A DNA stretch of 64,000 nt. Origin: Pseudochrobactrum asaccharolyticum (GTDB lineage: Bacteria; Pseudomonadota; Alphaproteobacteria; Rhizobiales; Rhizobiaceae). The notes below the pieces were generated by a model. The model was given only the letters and a program-made list of their open reading frames with translations. It was not told where the DNA came from and searched no databases. The stretch spans positions 192,353 through 256,352 of the forward strand of contig NZ_QNRH01000005.1 of the NCBI RefSeq assembly GCF_003314995.1. Direction: 5' to 3'. The position numbers and the translations under genes were made by a program. This document shows positions 44,920 to 53,428 of the stretch, piece by piece (the stretch's first letter is position 1; the number at the start of each line of letters is the position of its first letter).

Positions 44920-45303
44920 ATGCATAAACTGCTATTGATAAGTGCAGCAACATTAATTGTCTCAAGCAATGCATTCGCGGCAGACATGGGGGTTGCCTTT
45001 GAATGGGGCCCAACAAAAAAATGTTTTGATTCAAAGTCTCCGCCAATCAAACTATCGAATGTTCCACAAGGCACAGCAAAACTTTTGATCAAAATGATTG
45101 ATCAAAATGCATCGAGCTTTGATCATGGCGGGGGCAGCGTAGCCTTCAAAGGGCAGGCACAACTTCCTTATGGCGCCTTTAAATACAAAGGTCCATGCCC
45201 GCCATCAGGAACACACTTCTATAAAATTACCGTCAAGGCTGTAGATGCATCAGGAAAAACCCTAAGCAGCGGTTCCGCAACACAGCCATTCTCTAAAAAA
45301 TAA
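44920..45303 (+). CDS. Secreted PEBP-like (YbhB/YbcL family) protein
   Basis: A 127-residue secreted protein with signal peptide (LLLISAATLIVSSNAFAAD). The mature part has features of phosphatidylethanolamine-binding/Raf-kinase-inhibitor-like proteins: SPPIKLSNVPQGT, a DHGGG loop, YKGPCPPSGTHFYKITVKAVD. It is shorter than YbhB (about 150). The ligand is unknown. It follows the outer-membrane gene and ends at a terminator. Confidence 0.7.
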   Translation: MHKLLLISAATLIVSSNAFAADMGVAFEWGPTKKCFDSKSPPIKLSNVPQGTAKLLIKMIDQNASSFDHGGGSVAFKGQAQLPYGAFKYKGPCPPSGTHFYKITVKAVDASGKTLSSGSATQPFSKK

Positions 45304-45317
45304 TCGCTTTTTGCTCT

Positions 45318-45337
45318 CCCCGCATAAAGCGGGGTTT
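45318..45337 (+). terminator. Terminator after the PEBP-like gene
   Basis: CCCCGC-ATAAA-GCGGGG hairpin followed by only three T; a weak but well-placed terminator 14 bp after the stop. Confidence 0.65.
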
Positions 45338-45400
45338 GCTACACTTCACAAACCAATCATCAGTGATCACTTGGCTCAGGTGACGTAAATATGAAGGCTT

Positions 45401-46150
45401 TTAAGTTTTCTTCTTCGCCTTGCTAATTACTTTCCGGATACGAATTCGTAGAGGTTTTCCCTCAACCTGTTCAATATCGAATGCATTTGTCTTTCGCACC
45501 AAATCACTAAGTTTGCGAAAACCATAATTCCGTGGATCAAAGTCAGACGCTAGATTGGCAAGCTGAGTGCCAACAGCCCCTAGCTGCACCCAACCATCTT
45601 CAGATTCCATCTGTCCAATAACTTTCTTGATTATTGGAATGGCGGCACTTGGCGGCTGAAGTGCGTTTGGCGTGCTACCTGTTTCGTTACCATTAGATAT
45701 GGTCGGCGTAAGCAAGTTTTCTGTATAGATAAACCTACGGCACGCTTGGCGAAAACTCTCCGGTGTTTTTTGCTCCCCAAAACCGAAAACGTCCACCCCT
45801 TGTTCTCTGATACGTGCAGCAAGCCGTGTGAAATCACTATCAGACGACACTAAACAGAAACCATCAAAGCGCCCACTATGCAGCAAATCCATTGCATCAA
45901 TAACCAAAGTAATATCTGAGGCGTTCTTACCCGTTGTATATGCAAACTGTTGCTGCGGAATGATCGCGTGCCTTGCAAGAACTTCAATCCATGACTTAGA
46001 ACGTGCGCTTACGAAGTCACCGTATATACGTCTAACACTGGCTTCCCCGATCTTTGCAATCTCTTCGAAGAGACCATCGACAATTTTTGCCGATGCATTG
46101 TCAGCATCAATAAGAACTGCAAGACGTGGGGAGCGACCTTCAACTGTCAT
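45401..46150 (-). CDS. NYN-domain ribonuclease-like protein with C-terminal OST-HTH/LOTUS domain
   Basis: A 249-residue protein. The N-terminal NYN (PIN-like) domain has the acidic residues VLIDADNAS, ASDITLVIDAMDLL and SSDSDFTRLAARIRE, which would bind metal in an RNase active site. The C-terminal part (about 165-240: EDGWVQLGAVGTQLANL, then DFDPRNYGFRKLSDLV) is an OST-HTH/LOTUS module, which binds RNA in other proteins. Such NYN-LOTUS proteins are widespread in bacteria but uncharacterised. It lies downstream of the serine recombinase on the same strand. Confidence 0.88.
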   Translation of the reverse strand: MTVEGRSPRLAVLIDADNASAKIVDGLFEEIAKIGEASVRRIYGDFVSARSKSWIEVLARHAIIPQQQFAYTTGKNASDITLVIDAMDLLHSGRFDGFCLVSSDSDFTRLAARIREQGVDVFGFGEQKTPESFRQACRRFIYTENLLTPTISNGNETGSTPNALQPPSAAIPIIKKVIGQMESEDGWVQLGAVGTQLANLASDFDPRNYGFRKLSDLVRKTNAFDIEQVEGKPLRIRIRKVISKAKKKT

Positions 46151-46198
46151 AATACATCCGTTTCATAATTCGACGCAGTTTTTTGAGCTTGCAAACGT

Positions 46199-46819
46199 TT
46201 AAAGTGATGCCTGCGCCCCATTCTTCAGCCGCGAAAGGGTTGATCTGGAACATCCGGTGGCCTGAATGATGCTATTCCAACTTTGGCCGCTTTCAAGCAT
46301 TTTCAATATAGCCTCATTACGGGATTTATTCTCCGGACGCCCTTTATAAAGCCCCTGCTCTTTAGCCTTAGCTATTCCTTGTTTTTGCCGTCTGCGACGA
46401 TCCTCATAATCTTTACGGGCAATGGCCGCAATCATGTCCAGCATCATGTTATTGATGGCTTCTGACATACGCGAAGTAAATTCATCCGTACTCGAAGATG
46501 CCATTCCCCATGATGTCGGCAAATCAAGAGCAACAACTTTAACCTGTCTGTCACGGATTTCAGATTTCAAACGCTCCCAGTCCTTCGCATTCAAACGACT
46601 TAAACGATCCACCTGCTCTATCAGCAAAATATCACCTGCCTGACAATCAGATAGCAGACGGAACAGTTCCGGACGGTTAAGCGATGCACCACTTTCATTT
46701 TCAATATATGTGGCTGCAATCTTCAGGCCTTTATCACTAGCGAACTGAAACAAATCATCTTTCGCCCTGCTGGCATCTTGTTCTTTCGTCGATGCACGAA
46801 GGTAAGCTCTCACAAACAT
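46199..46819 (-). CDS. Serine recombinase (resolvase/invertase family)
   Basis: A 206-residue site-specific recombinase. The catalytic Ser is in RAYLRASTKEQDA; LLIEQVDRLSR and the E-helix region with IARKDYEDRRRRQKQGI follow, and the C-terminus holds a helix-turn-helix (SWNSIIQATGCSRSTLSRL). The start is set at ATG 46819, with GGTGG nearby; in-frame ATGs at 46831 and 46855 are possible. Repeats of TGGTTC/GAACCA overlap its start, as expected for res or operator sites. Confidence 0.9.
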   Translation of the reverse strand: MFVRAYLRASTKEQDASRAKDDLFQFASDKGLKIAATYIENESGASLNRPELFRLLSDCQAGDILLIEQVDRLSRLNAKDWERLKSEIRDRQVKVVALDLPTSWGMASSSTDEFTSRMSEAINNMMLDMIAAIARKDYEDRRRRQKQGIAKAKEQGLYKGRPENKSRNEAILKMLESGQSWNSIIQATGCSRSTLSRLKNGAQASL

Positions 46820-46820
46820 A

Positions 46821-46900
46821 CGAACCACCATAAAGTTCCATTTACATGGTTCCATTATAAATGGTTCGTTTTAAGTTATCAAATGATATTTATGGAACCA
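46821..46900. promoter_or_regulatory. Putative res/operator region of the serine recombinase
   Basis: CGAACCA (46821-46827) and TGGTTCG (46862-46868) are inverted; ATGGTTC recurs at 15-bp spacing between them, and TGGAACCA follows at 46893-46900. Clustered imperfect inverted sites next to a resolvase gene suggest its own binding region. Confidence 0.5.
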
Positions 46901-47018
46901 AGAACAGCATAGTTCGCTTAAGGCATACTTCCACAACCCAAGCTCATCATCATTTTCTAATGACGTAAACAATGGAGGAATGCTTAAGGATTATGCGATA
47001 TATGGCGATACATGCTAC

Positions 47019-49322
47019 TCATTCAATCACTGAATTATTCATCTTGATTTCGAAGATTGGAAGGTCTGCCCATTCAGCTCTTTGGTAGAAGCTGAAGGCC
47101 AGACTGCCATTCTTAGAATCATCCTCTTCAAATGAAGCCTCTATAAAGTGTTTACTCTCGTCTACCTCCGCATACGTGACGCATCGCAATGCTTCCGATG
47201 AGAATAACCACGCTACTCCAGCCTCAAAATTTGCACAAAACACGTCAACGCCTTCAACATTTGCGATAAAGTGTCCCTCAGCGCTAGTTTTCTGCTGTCG
47301 TTCAATTCGAAGCTCTGAACGTCCTTTTGCATCACTGTACATAAAACGTTGAAAAGACTTCGCTTCAGCGGCAATTGAAACAATTAGAACAGGGTTCGGC
47401 CCAACTTCGGCTATATAAGGTACAGCTTTTTGCCAAAACGCTTTATCTTCAAGGTTCTCAGAAATTTCGATCGAAATGCGAGGCCTCATTGTGAATAACC
47501 TCCATATGCGATTAGCTGCAATTGAAGAAACGTTAGAGCTTAGTACATTTCCGAAGTTAATGCTCTCTTGCTCCATTGCAGGGGTAACGAATTGCCCTTT
47601 TTTAACATTATCTAAACGGGCAGTAAAAATGTTATCTGGATTTAGCAATGTCTCTGTATCAATTGTAAATTTTGAAAAAAATTGAATATTTGCCGGTAAT
47701 TGCAATAATTTACTCTCAACATTATCACGCAAAATATTAATTTTACTTTGATCTACGGCGATAGATTTAAGCCGCTGAGCACGAGCTTCACTTATCAACT
47801 GTTCAATCTTTTTCAACTCCTCGGCGAGGTGTATAACAGCGCTTGCTGGAGACTGTTTAGTTGTTAAGTTTGCAACGAAATTGATAAAGTTATCATTTGG
47901 GCTTTCTAACAATGTCCGTAAATTTTTAATTTCATGCAATATACTACGTAAAGAACCGTCCTCATCAGGTAGGAGGGCCACTTTGGAAGCAAGAGCATTA
48001 ATACTTTCGCCTAACACTGCATCAGGTTCTTGTGGAAGCCAAGCTACCAACATAGCAACAATCGCAGGCCTTAGTTCTTCACGCCCATGAATTGTTGAAG
48101 GGGTAAAAACTCTCCCGCTAACGACAGTACGCTCTGTCATACTATCAAGCCTTGATACTAGCTTATCTAATTCTGCTCCATAAGTGCCATCCTGAAAGCG
48201 ATATCCGGCCATCTCAATTCGTAACACATCTAACAAAAGATGACGGAAATTTACTTCTCGATACGACGGACGCATGGCTTCGCCATCAAGCACTTTACGC
48301 TCTAAAAGGAGTTGAGCTGTTTGAGTTGCGAGGTCTGACTTTACTTTTTTATTGATCGACCAAAATAAAAATGTTGCCGCAGTTAGATTTAATACATCAT
48401 CATATGATTGATGCACTACATTAGAAAACACTGTAGCAGGGCTTGGCTCTGGATCATATTCATAACCCAGTGCGGCGGCTTTCTTGCTTGCATCGACCCA
48501 ATTTAATGTCATGACATCCGGCAAAAGTAGACGATGCCAACGCAATTCAGATCGACTATCCAAGTTGTAACTTAGTTCCTGTCTCCATTTCACCAAAGCA
48601 TCACGGAAATAGTCAGCACCCAACCGGTCATCATTCCACACGGCAACAGCAAGACAATAAGCTGTATTTTGGAGGTGTCTCCATAATACAGGCCAGCTCT
48701 CCTTATAGCGAACCCATGTATCACTCTTCTCACCTGCGGGATCACCCTCCCAGTCAAACAACCAAACGATGCTATGCAGCCAACTTTCACTGGAACCAAC
48801 CAGTACGGGCAAAACGCTTTCGTAGCTCTTAGCAGTTGAGCCTGAAAGACCTCTGCCCACAGATGACGAGAGGCTACTGATAGTTTGTAGCGAATGCTTA
48901 GTGACCCATGCTTCAAGTCGATGAACAAATGCTGGAAACATGTCCGCAATGCTTATAAGTGTGTTTTGAGAAAATTTTTGTCCGTCGCGACGAGGAAGAA
49001 TTCTAGATGGAGCATATGAAAGCGATCTTATGTAGTAATCGTTATCTTCCAGTTTATTAGCGGCTCTTTCAAACAACCTTATGTATTGCTTATTCCATTC
49101 TTGATGAGGAGGAGACCAAGCATCACCAGCAATTTCTGCTAAGTTAAACGGTGACCCATCCGTTGTTTTTGAGGCACCGAGATGCAATAGAAAGCGATGA
49201 TATCGCGTCATCTCTCTTAGGGCGCTATCAAAGGCCACTGGTGCGTCCCTATCAATTTGCACACCGACCTTATCAGCCAATTCTTCAATAATTTGTTCAG
49301 GTCGCGGAAGATCAAACATCAC
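47019..49322 (-). CDS. Large unknown protein (767 residues) of the unrecognised cluster
   Basis: I do not recognise this family. The 767 residues are soluble and largely helical, without signal peptide or clear membrane segment. A Trp-rich N-terminal half (for example WLHSIVWLFDWEGDP) leads to a coiled-coil-like stretch near 490-560 (HEIKNLRTLLESP, LAEELKKIEQLISEARAQRLKS). The C-terminal domain has beta character (PNPVLIVSIAAEAKS, FYQRAEWADLPIFEIKM). No Walker, nuclease or protease motif stands out. Its start overlaps the membrane-protein gene upstream by 11 bases, so the two are translationally coupled and probably form a complex. Confidence 0.75.
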   Translation of the reverse strand: MMFDLPRPEQIIEELADKVGVQIDRDAPVAFDSALREMTRYHRFLLHLGASKTTDGSPFNLAEIAGDAWSPPHQEWNKQYIRLFERAANKLEDNDYYIRSLSYAPSRILPRRDGQKFSQNTLISIADMFPAFVHRLEAWVTKHSLQTISSLSSSVGRGLSGSTAKSYESVLPVLVGSSESWLHSIVWLFDWEGDPAGEKSDTWVRYKESWPVLWRHLQNTAYCLAVAVWNDDRLGADYFRDALVKWRQELSYNLDSRSELRWHRLLLPDVMTLNWVDASKKAAALGYEYDPEPSPATVFSNVVHQSYDDVLNLTAATFLFWSINKKVKSDLATQTAQLLLERKVLDGEAMRPSYREVNFRHLLLDVLRIEMAGYRFQDGTYGAELDKLVSRLDSMTERTVVSGRVFTPSTIHGREELRPAIVAMLVAWLPQEPDAVLGESINALASKVALLPDEDGSLRSILHEIKNLRTLLESPNDNFINFVANLTTKQSPASAVIHLAEELKKIEQLISEARAQRLKSIAVDQSKINILRDNVESKLLQLPANIQFFSKFTIDTETLLNPDNIFTARLDNVKKGQFVTPAMEQESINFGNVLSSNVSSIAANRIWRLFTMRPRISIEISENLEDKAFWQKAVPYIAEVGPNPVLIVSIAAEAKSFQRFMYSDAKGRSELRIERQQKTSAEGHFIANVEGVDVFCANFEAGVAWLFSSEALRCVTYAEVDESKHFIEASFEEDDSKNGSLAFSFYQRAEWADLPIFEIKMNNSVIE

Positions 49323-50502
49323 CCTTTACCCTTTTAAATTTAAAAGCTGCTCTAAGAATAATTTTTTCGAACCTTGTAAGAGGTACGCCACCTCGCCGCA
49401 GACACCACTCATATTTTCCTTTTCTAGGAAAATCCAATTTTGGAACAAACAAAAGCAATGGGCCATTGTGTACAGGCCATCCATGGAAGTCAGAGGCTTT
49501 CTCCGCCTCATGAATACAACGGTTTCTCCATCGTCTAGCTACCCAACGAACCCAGACCATACGTACATCTATCAAGGCCCTGCTGTGAGCATGCTTAGAT
49601 GATATCTCGACAACCTGAGGCTTCCCATAGTCATATCCAAAAATAACATTCGGCTGGCTGCCATCAAAATCATGCCCAAGTAATGTCTCTGAAGCATTAG
49701 AGTATAAAGCACGCCTCAAACGCTGCTGCATGTCCATTGGCATTACAACATTTGCTGTAAACAATTCCCTCAACTGCTCACGTTTTGACTGCTGAACGAA
49801 CCCAAATGTCACAGATATAAAATGTGCAAAAGAGGCGAGGTTTATAAGCAACCACGTCAAGTGAACTGTCAGCAAAATTAATTTAAATATAGGAATATTC
49901 GATCCCCAGCCCAGTTTATGAATTAAAAATTGCACAGGCCATAGTAATTGAATGCAGAGTACTGATAGGAGCGCAAGACTGCTTGATACAATCTCAAATG
50001 CATGCGATTCATGATAATAGACTTTAACGTCGGTTTCGGAGTTTTGCCCTTGGGCGATTAACGTTACCAATGCCAGTGCTAATGATAAAATACCCAGTGC
50101 TCCAACTTGAGCTGTAATAAAATAACTCCCCACATTTAAAAGTAATGTTCTAACATATTCAGTAGAAGCAATTGCTAACCATGAAGGCGGTGTACATGAC
50201 ATCAACCAAGTAAATATATTCTCAAAAGTACGTATTTCAACAAAGCCAGGCCAATCTGGACGAGTACAATTAATGTAAGGGGCGGATAATATTTCGCTTA
50301 ACACAACCGCTGTATTAATCGTCACATAAATTGCCAAAAATCTCCAGAAATTATGAATTTTCAAAAAATATCTTAGCAAACGCCTGTACAGACTATAACG
50401 TGCTCCACGAGCAGCAGAGTTAGCTTTAAAATGCTCTTTGACTTCTCGTCGTACAACTCTATTAATGCTACCGGTCCATCCGCCATAGCTCCAGTCGCTC
50501 AT
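49312..50502 (-). CDS. Membrane protein of the unrecognised cluster (396 residues)
   Basis: Unknown family. An amphipathic basic N-terminus (INRVVRREVKEHFK) is followed by four predicted membrane helices near residues 53-73, 130-151, 170-193 and 205-236. A soluble C-terminal domain of about 160 residues contains FGYDYGKPQVVEI and RMVWVRWVARRW. The last 11 bases overlap the start of the 767-residue gene. A membrane effector or anchor coupled to a large cytosolic protein is a common layout in defence modules; that reading is inference. Confidence 0.75.
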   Translation of the reverse strand: MSDWSYGGWTGSINRVVRREVKEHFKANSAARGARYSLYRRLLRYFLKIHNFWRFLAIYVTINTAVVLSEILSAPYINCTRPDWPGFVEIRTFENIFTWLMSCTPPSWLAIASTEYVRTLLLNVGSYFITAQVGALGILSLALALVTLIAQGQNSETDVKVYYHESHAFEIVSSSLALLSVLCIQLLWPVQFLIHKLGWGSNIPIFKLILLTVHLTWLLINLASFAHFISVTFGFVQQSKREQLRELFTANVVMPMDMQQRLRRALYSNASETLLGHDFDGSQPNVIFGYDYGKPQVVEISSKHAHSRALIDVRMVWVRWVARRWRNRCIHEAEKASDFHGWPVHNGPLLLFVPKLDFPRKGKYEWCLRRGGVPLTRFEKIILRAAFKFKRVKGDV

Positions 50503-50752
50503 AGTTATTACTGCCCTTGGATAGGTTATTGCTGCACCAGTAAGTGAATTATATAGATTACAAGGATAATTTATAAACTGTTACTATAAGCCCCACTAAC
50601 AAACAAACTTACAACCACGATTTGATCGATGCTGATAAGGAGCACATATAGAAAATATATGCTTAAGCTTTAGAGATATTCATTTATATTTTTCGATACT
50701 CGTTATTTTCAGCTCCCAAATAGCTCTTTGCAAGTTGATCAGAAAGCATCTC

Positions 50753-51592
50753 TCATGTTCGAACGCGATTTCCAACATTAAGCCCATGTGTTGCTGCTCT
50801 AATTCTAGGCCCGAACCTACTTTCAAATTCAATTTCTAAAAGATCATAGAACTGATCTAAACGCTTTATCAGAGCCCTCGTTGAGAAATTAAACTGGCGC
50901 TGCAACTCAACAAGCCCCTCTTGAAACGAACGTGTGACGTTAATATTTAGGCCAACTCGATTTTTACCAACCATCCCCCTGCCCCATTGCTCCCAACGGG
51001 CAGCCAATTCAAATGTCATACTGTCTTCTGTAAACCCTCTCTCTTCACCATGATGAAACCGAGCATTGCGTTCAAAACGATGCTTCCCTTGATCTGCAAG
51101 CATTTGTTCAAGCACATAGAGAGTGGCCGTATTCACACCCCTTTTTTTAAACTGGTCGAAAGAGCATTTTCTCGCCTCAAGTTCACACTCATATATAACG
51201 TTAGTAAAAATCAAAGCACAATCTACCACTGAAGTATAACGCATGAGAAAAACATCTGCGGCGATTGTCAGCCACTCATACCGCGAAATTGCAAAATCTT
51301 TAAAACTATTAGGTAATTTTTCTGGCCAAAGTAAATCTCCAACGAGGTTCAGAGACTCTACCCTCCTGACCAAGAGTTTCAAAGCACAGTTAGTCTCAAG
51401 TGCATACTTCACATCCGGATACTGCGCCATTTCTTCATAACTATCGAAGCTTAAAGATACGATACTAAGCTGGTAGACACGACCAATAAAATTGTGATCA
51501 TCTGAAGAAAGGACATGCCTAACCAATGGTTTCTTACGCATACGTCTAGGCAGTGTTGTCATTTTCCGTACAGGGTTGTGTAAATCATCCAT
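50753..51592 (-). CDS. HEPN-like protein with RNxxxH motif (279 residues)
   Basis: A 279-residue helical protein. Residues 175-180 are Arg-Asn-Ala-Arg-Phe-His (in FERNARFHHGEERG), an exact RNxxxH, the catalytic motif of HEPN ribonucleases. Surrounding helices (MRYTSVVDCALIFTNVIYECEL; LYVLEQMLADQGKHRF) are the expected context, similar to Cthe_2314-type HEPN proteins. The start region is basic. It is divergent from the ParB-like gene (87 bp between starts) and 250 bp upstream of the membrane gene on the same strand. Family assignment is by motif and pattern only. Confidence 0.65.
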   Translation of the reverse strand: MDDLHNPVRKMTTLPRRMRKKPLVRHVLSSDDHNFIGRVYQLSIVSLSFDSYEEMAQYPDVKYALETNCALKLLVRRVESLNLVGDLLWPEKLPNSFKDFAISRYEWLTIAADVFLMRYTSVVDCALIFTNVIYECELEARKCSFDQFKKRGVNTATLYVLEQMLADQGKHRFERNARFHHGEERGFTEDSMTFELAARWEQWGRGMVGKNRVGLNINVTRSFQEGLVELQRQFNFSTRALIKRLDQFYDLLEIEFESRFGPRIRAATHGLNVGNRVRT

Positions 51593-51679
51593 AGCCTCTA
51601 ATACCTGTAAGTAAGAACGTCAGCAAATTCGGATTTTGCATTAGTAAATTTTGATATAAGCACATCGCTGAGAGATTAT

Positions 51680-52984
51680 ATGAAAATTAAATCTATAATG
51701 ATTTCCGACCTTGTAGTAAATCGATCTAATGATCGTCATGGTGAGCTTGAAAATGAAACTGCTGCCATTGCCTGGCTTTTCAATCAACGCGAAACCCATA
51801 TGCGCAACCTTACTAAGGATATTGTTGAAAAAGGCGGGATTTTTGAGATGCCCCTTGTGGCACCAGAAGGTGAAAAATACGTCGTCTTTGATGGTAATAG
51901 ACGTGTTACATCCCTCAAGCTTCTAGCCTCACCTCGAAAGGCTCCCAACTCCGATTTGCAATCCTTTTTTATCGATCAGCGCGCACGGTGGACCGGTCAT
52001 TTTCCAGATACCATTCAATGCCAGGTGGAAGCAAACCGTGAGCGCATAGATGCAATCCTGTTCCGCAGACACACTGGCACACAAAATGGCGTCGGTCAGT
52101 CAACTTGGGACGATCGTATGAAGGCAACCTTTATAGAACGCACGGGGCAAAGTAATGGCATTAGCGTAGCGGATGAAATCGAAAAGCGTTTGAAAGAAGC
52201 AGACATGCTTCCAGGCTCAAAAAAGATTCCTCGTTCAACTATGAACCGATTGCTGTCTTCTGAACCCTTCAGAAATAGGCTTGGCTTCAGTGTCACCAAA
52301 GGTCGCTTCGAATACACTCACAATGAAGATGTCAGCTTATCTGCTATGGCACGAGTAGCCAATGACTTAGCGAACAAAAAACTCGTTCTAGGTGATATTT
52401 GGGACGTAGATGGTAAACGCAAATATTTGGATGATCTTGAACGCGAAGGTGTATTACCTAATGCTGCGCATACCTTTTCTCGTCATTCACCTCGTCATTC
52501 TGCAGTTAGTGCAAAACGAAACAAATCTGTCACCGTTGCACGCCAAATCAAACGGACAACACTAATTCCTCAAACTGATTATGGTTTAATTTGGCCTGGT
52601 CGGCTACAAAGACATCATCATATCTGGAATGAACTTCAGTTTAACCTTCAGCTTACAGAACACCCAAATGCAATTTCAGTTCTTTTCCGGGTCTTGCTAG
52701 AACTATCAATTGAGAACTACATTGGACAATCCGGCGTAATAATAAATGACGGTGATAAACTTGCAGCGCGGTTGATCAAGGTCGGTAAGCACCTTCGAAC
52801 TGCAGGTAAAATAGATGACAAACAAGTCGGCATACTTACAAAATTCCAACAGTCAGATCAGCTCGTCTCTGCAGACACCCTAAACCGTTATGTTCATTCA
52901 CCTAATTTTGCCCCCTCACCGGAACACCTCGCTTCCATGTGGGACAGTATGGCGAGTGTTATTTGTCTTTGTCTTCAAGCGTAA
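51680..52984 (+). CDS. ParB/Srx-like N-terminal domain protein (434 residues)
   Basis: The N-terminal 90 residues follow the ParB/sulfiredoxin-like fold: SIMISDLVVNRSNDRH, a helix ending in KDIVEKGG, then YVVFDGNRRVTSLKLL with Asp71-Gly-Asn-Arg-Arg75 as the nucleotide-binding motif (DGxRR). A central basic region (SRHSPRHSAVSAKRNK) precedes a helical C-terminal domain (SVLFRVLLELSIENYIG, LNRYVHSPNF). ParB-like proteins bind CTP or act as nucleases; several occur in phage and defence loci. It stands divergent to the HEPN-like gene, sharing an 87-bp promoter region. Confidence 0.75.
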   Translation: MKIKSIMISDLVVNRSNDRHGELENETAAIAWLFNQRETHMRNLTKDIVEKGGIFEMPLVAPEGEKYVVFDGNRRVTSLKLLASPRKAPNSDLQSFFIDQRARWTGHFPDTIQCQVEANRERIDAILFRRHTGTQNGVGQSTWDDRMKATFIERTGQSNGISVADEIEKRLKEADMLPGSKKIPRSTMNRLLSSEPFRNRLGFSVTKGRFEYTHNEDVSLSAMARVANDLANKKLVLGDIWDVDGKRKYLDDLEREGVLPNAAHTFSRHSPRHSAVSAKRNKSVTVARQIKRTTLIPQTDYGLIWPGRLQRHHHIWNELQFNLQLTEHPNAISVLFRVLLELSIENYIGQSGVIINDGDKLAARLIKVGKHLRTAGKIDDKQVGILTKFQQSDQLVSADTLNRYVHSPNFAPSPEHLASMWDSMASVICLCLQA

Positions 52985-53428
52985 CTAGTAAAGGCCTTCG
53001 AAGCCAAAAAAGCTCACTCCAAATTCAAATTTTAGTTTATAAATATAAATAGGTGGAGAAATAATATATTATAAAAATATTTCTCCACTTGCATATTAAG
53101 ATGCGATAATTAATCTAATATGACATATCATTAAATGCTTTCATCGTATCAAAAGCGGTTCTTTACCTAACAGAAGAACCGTAACTTATATGTATACACC
53201 TTCCAAAAAACATCATACTTCAATGCATTTTTGGTACAAATAAAATACAGTAAACATAAAAAACATAATTTAATCAATGATTTAAATATATTTAATAGAC
53301 AGCATAAATCCCACCCTCTCCGTCATTCACAATGCTTAATCTTCAAATTTTTATGATTTATTTAAAAATGCTGCTCAAGAGTAAAACTTCACTAGAGCAG
53401 CGTTTATCATCCATAAATATAATTGTTA
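52985..53428. other. AT-rich region holding the inner island boundary
   Basis: About 440 very AT-rich bases without a gene. It contains a single GGTACAAA arm-type motif and a degenerate copy of the tRNA-Ser attachment core, both listed separately. A repeated ATTTCTCCAC/GTGGAGAAAT inverted pair near 53050-53090 may be a terminator of the ParB-like gene. Confidence 0.6.
53233..53327 (+). other. Degenerate internal attachment site
   Basis: GGTACAAA at 53233-53240 lies 67 bp before 53307-53327, which matches the tRNA-Ser 3' end at 18 of 21 positions (AATCCC, CTCTCCG and CATT in register). The outer right end (arm at 56792-56815, core at 56878) has the same order and nearly the same spacing. Confidence 0.6.

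Noticed and set aside
47019..52984. Known defence systems (CBASS, Thoeris, Gabija, BREX, restriction-modification)
   Set aside because: No nucleotidyltransferase, TIR, OLD/UvrD helicase, methylase or restriction motif is visible in any of the four proteins.
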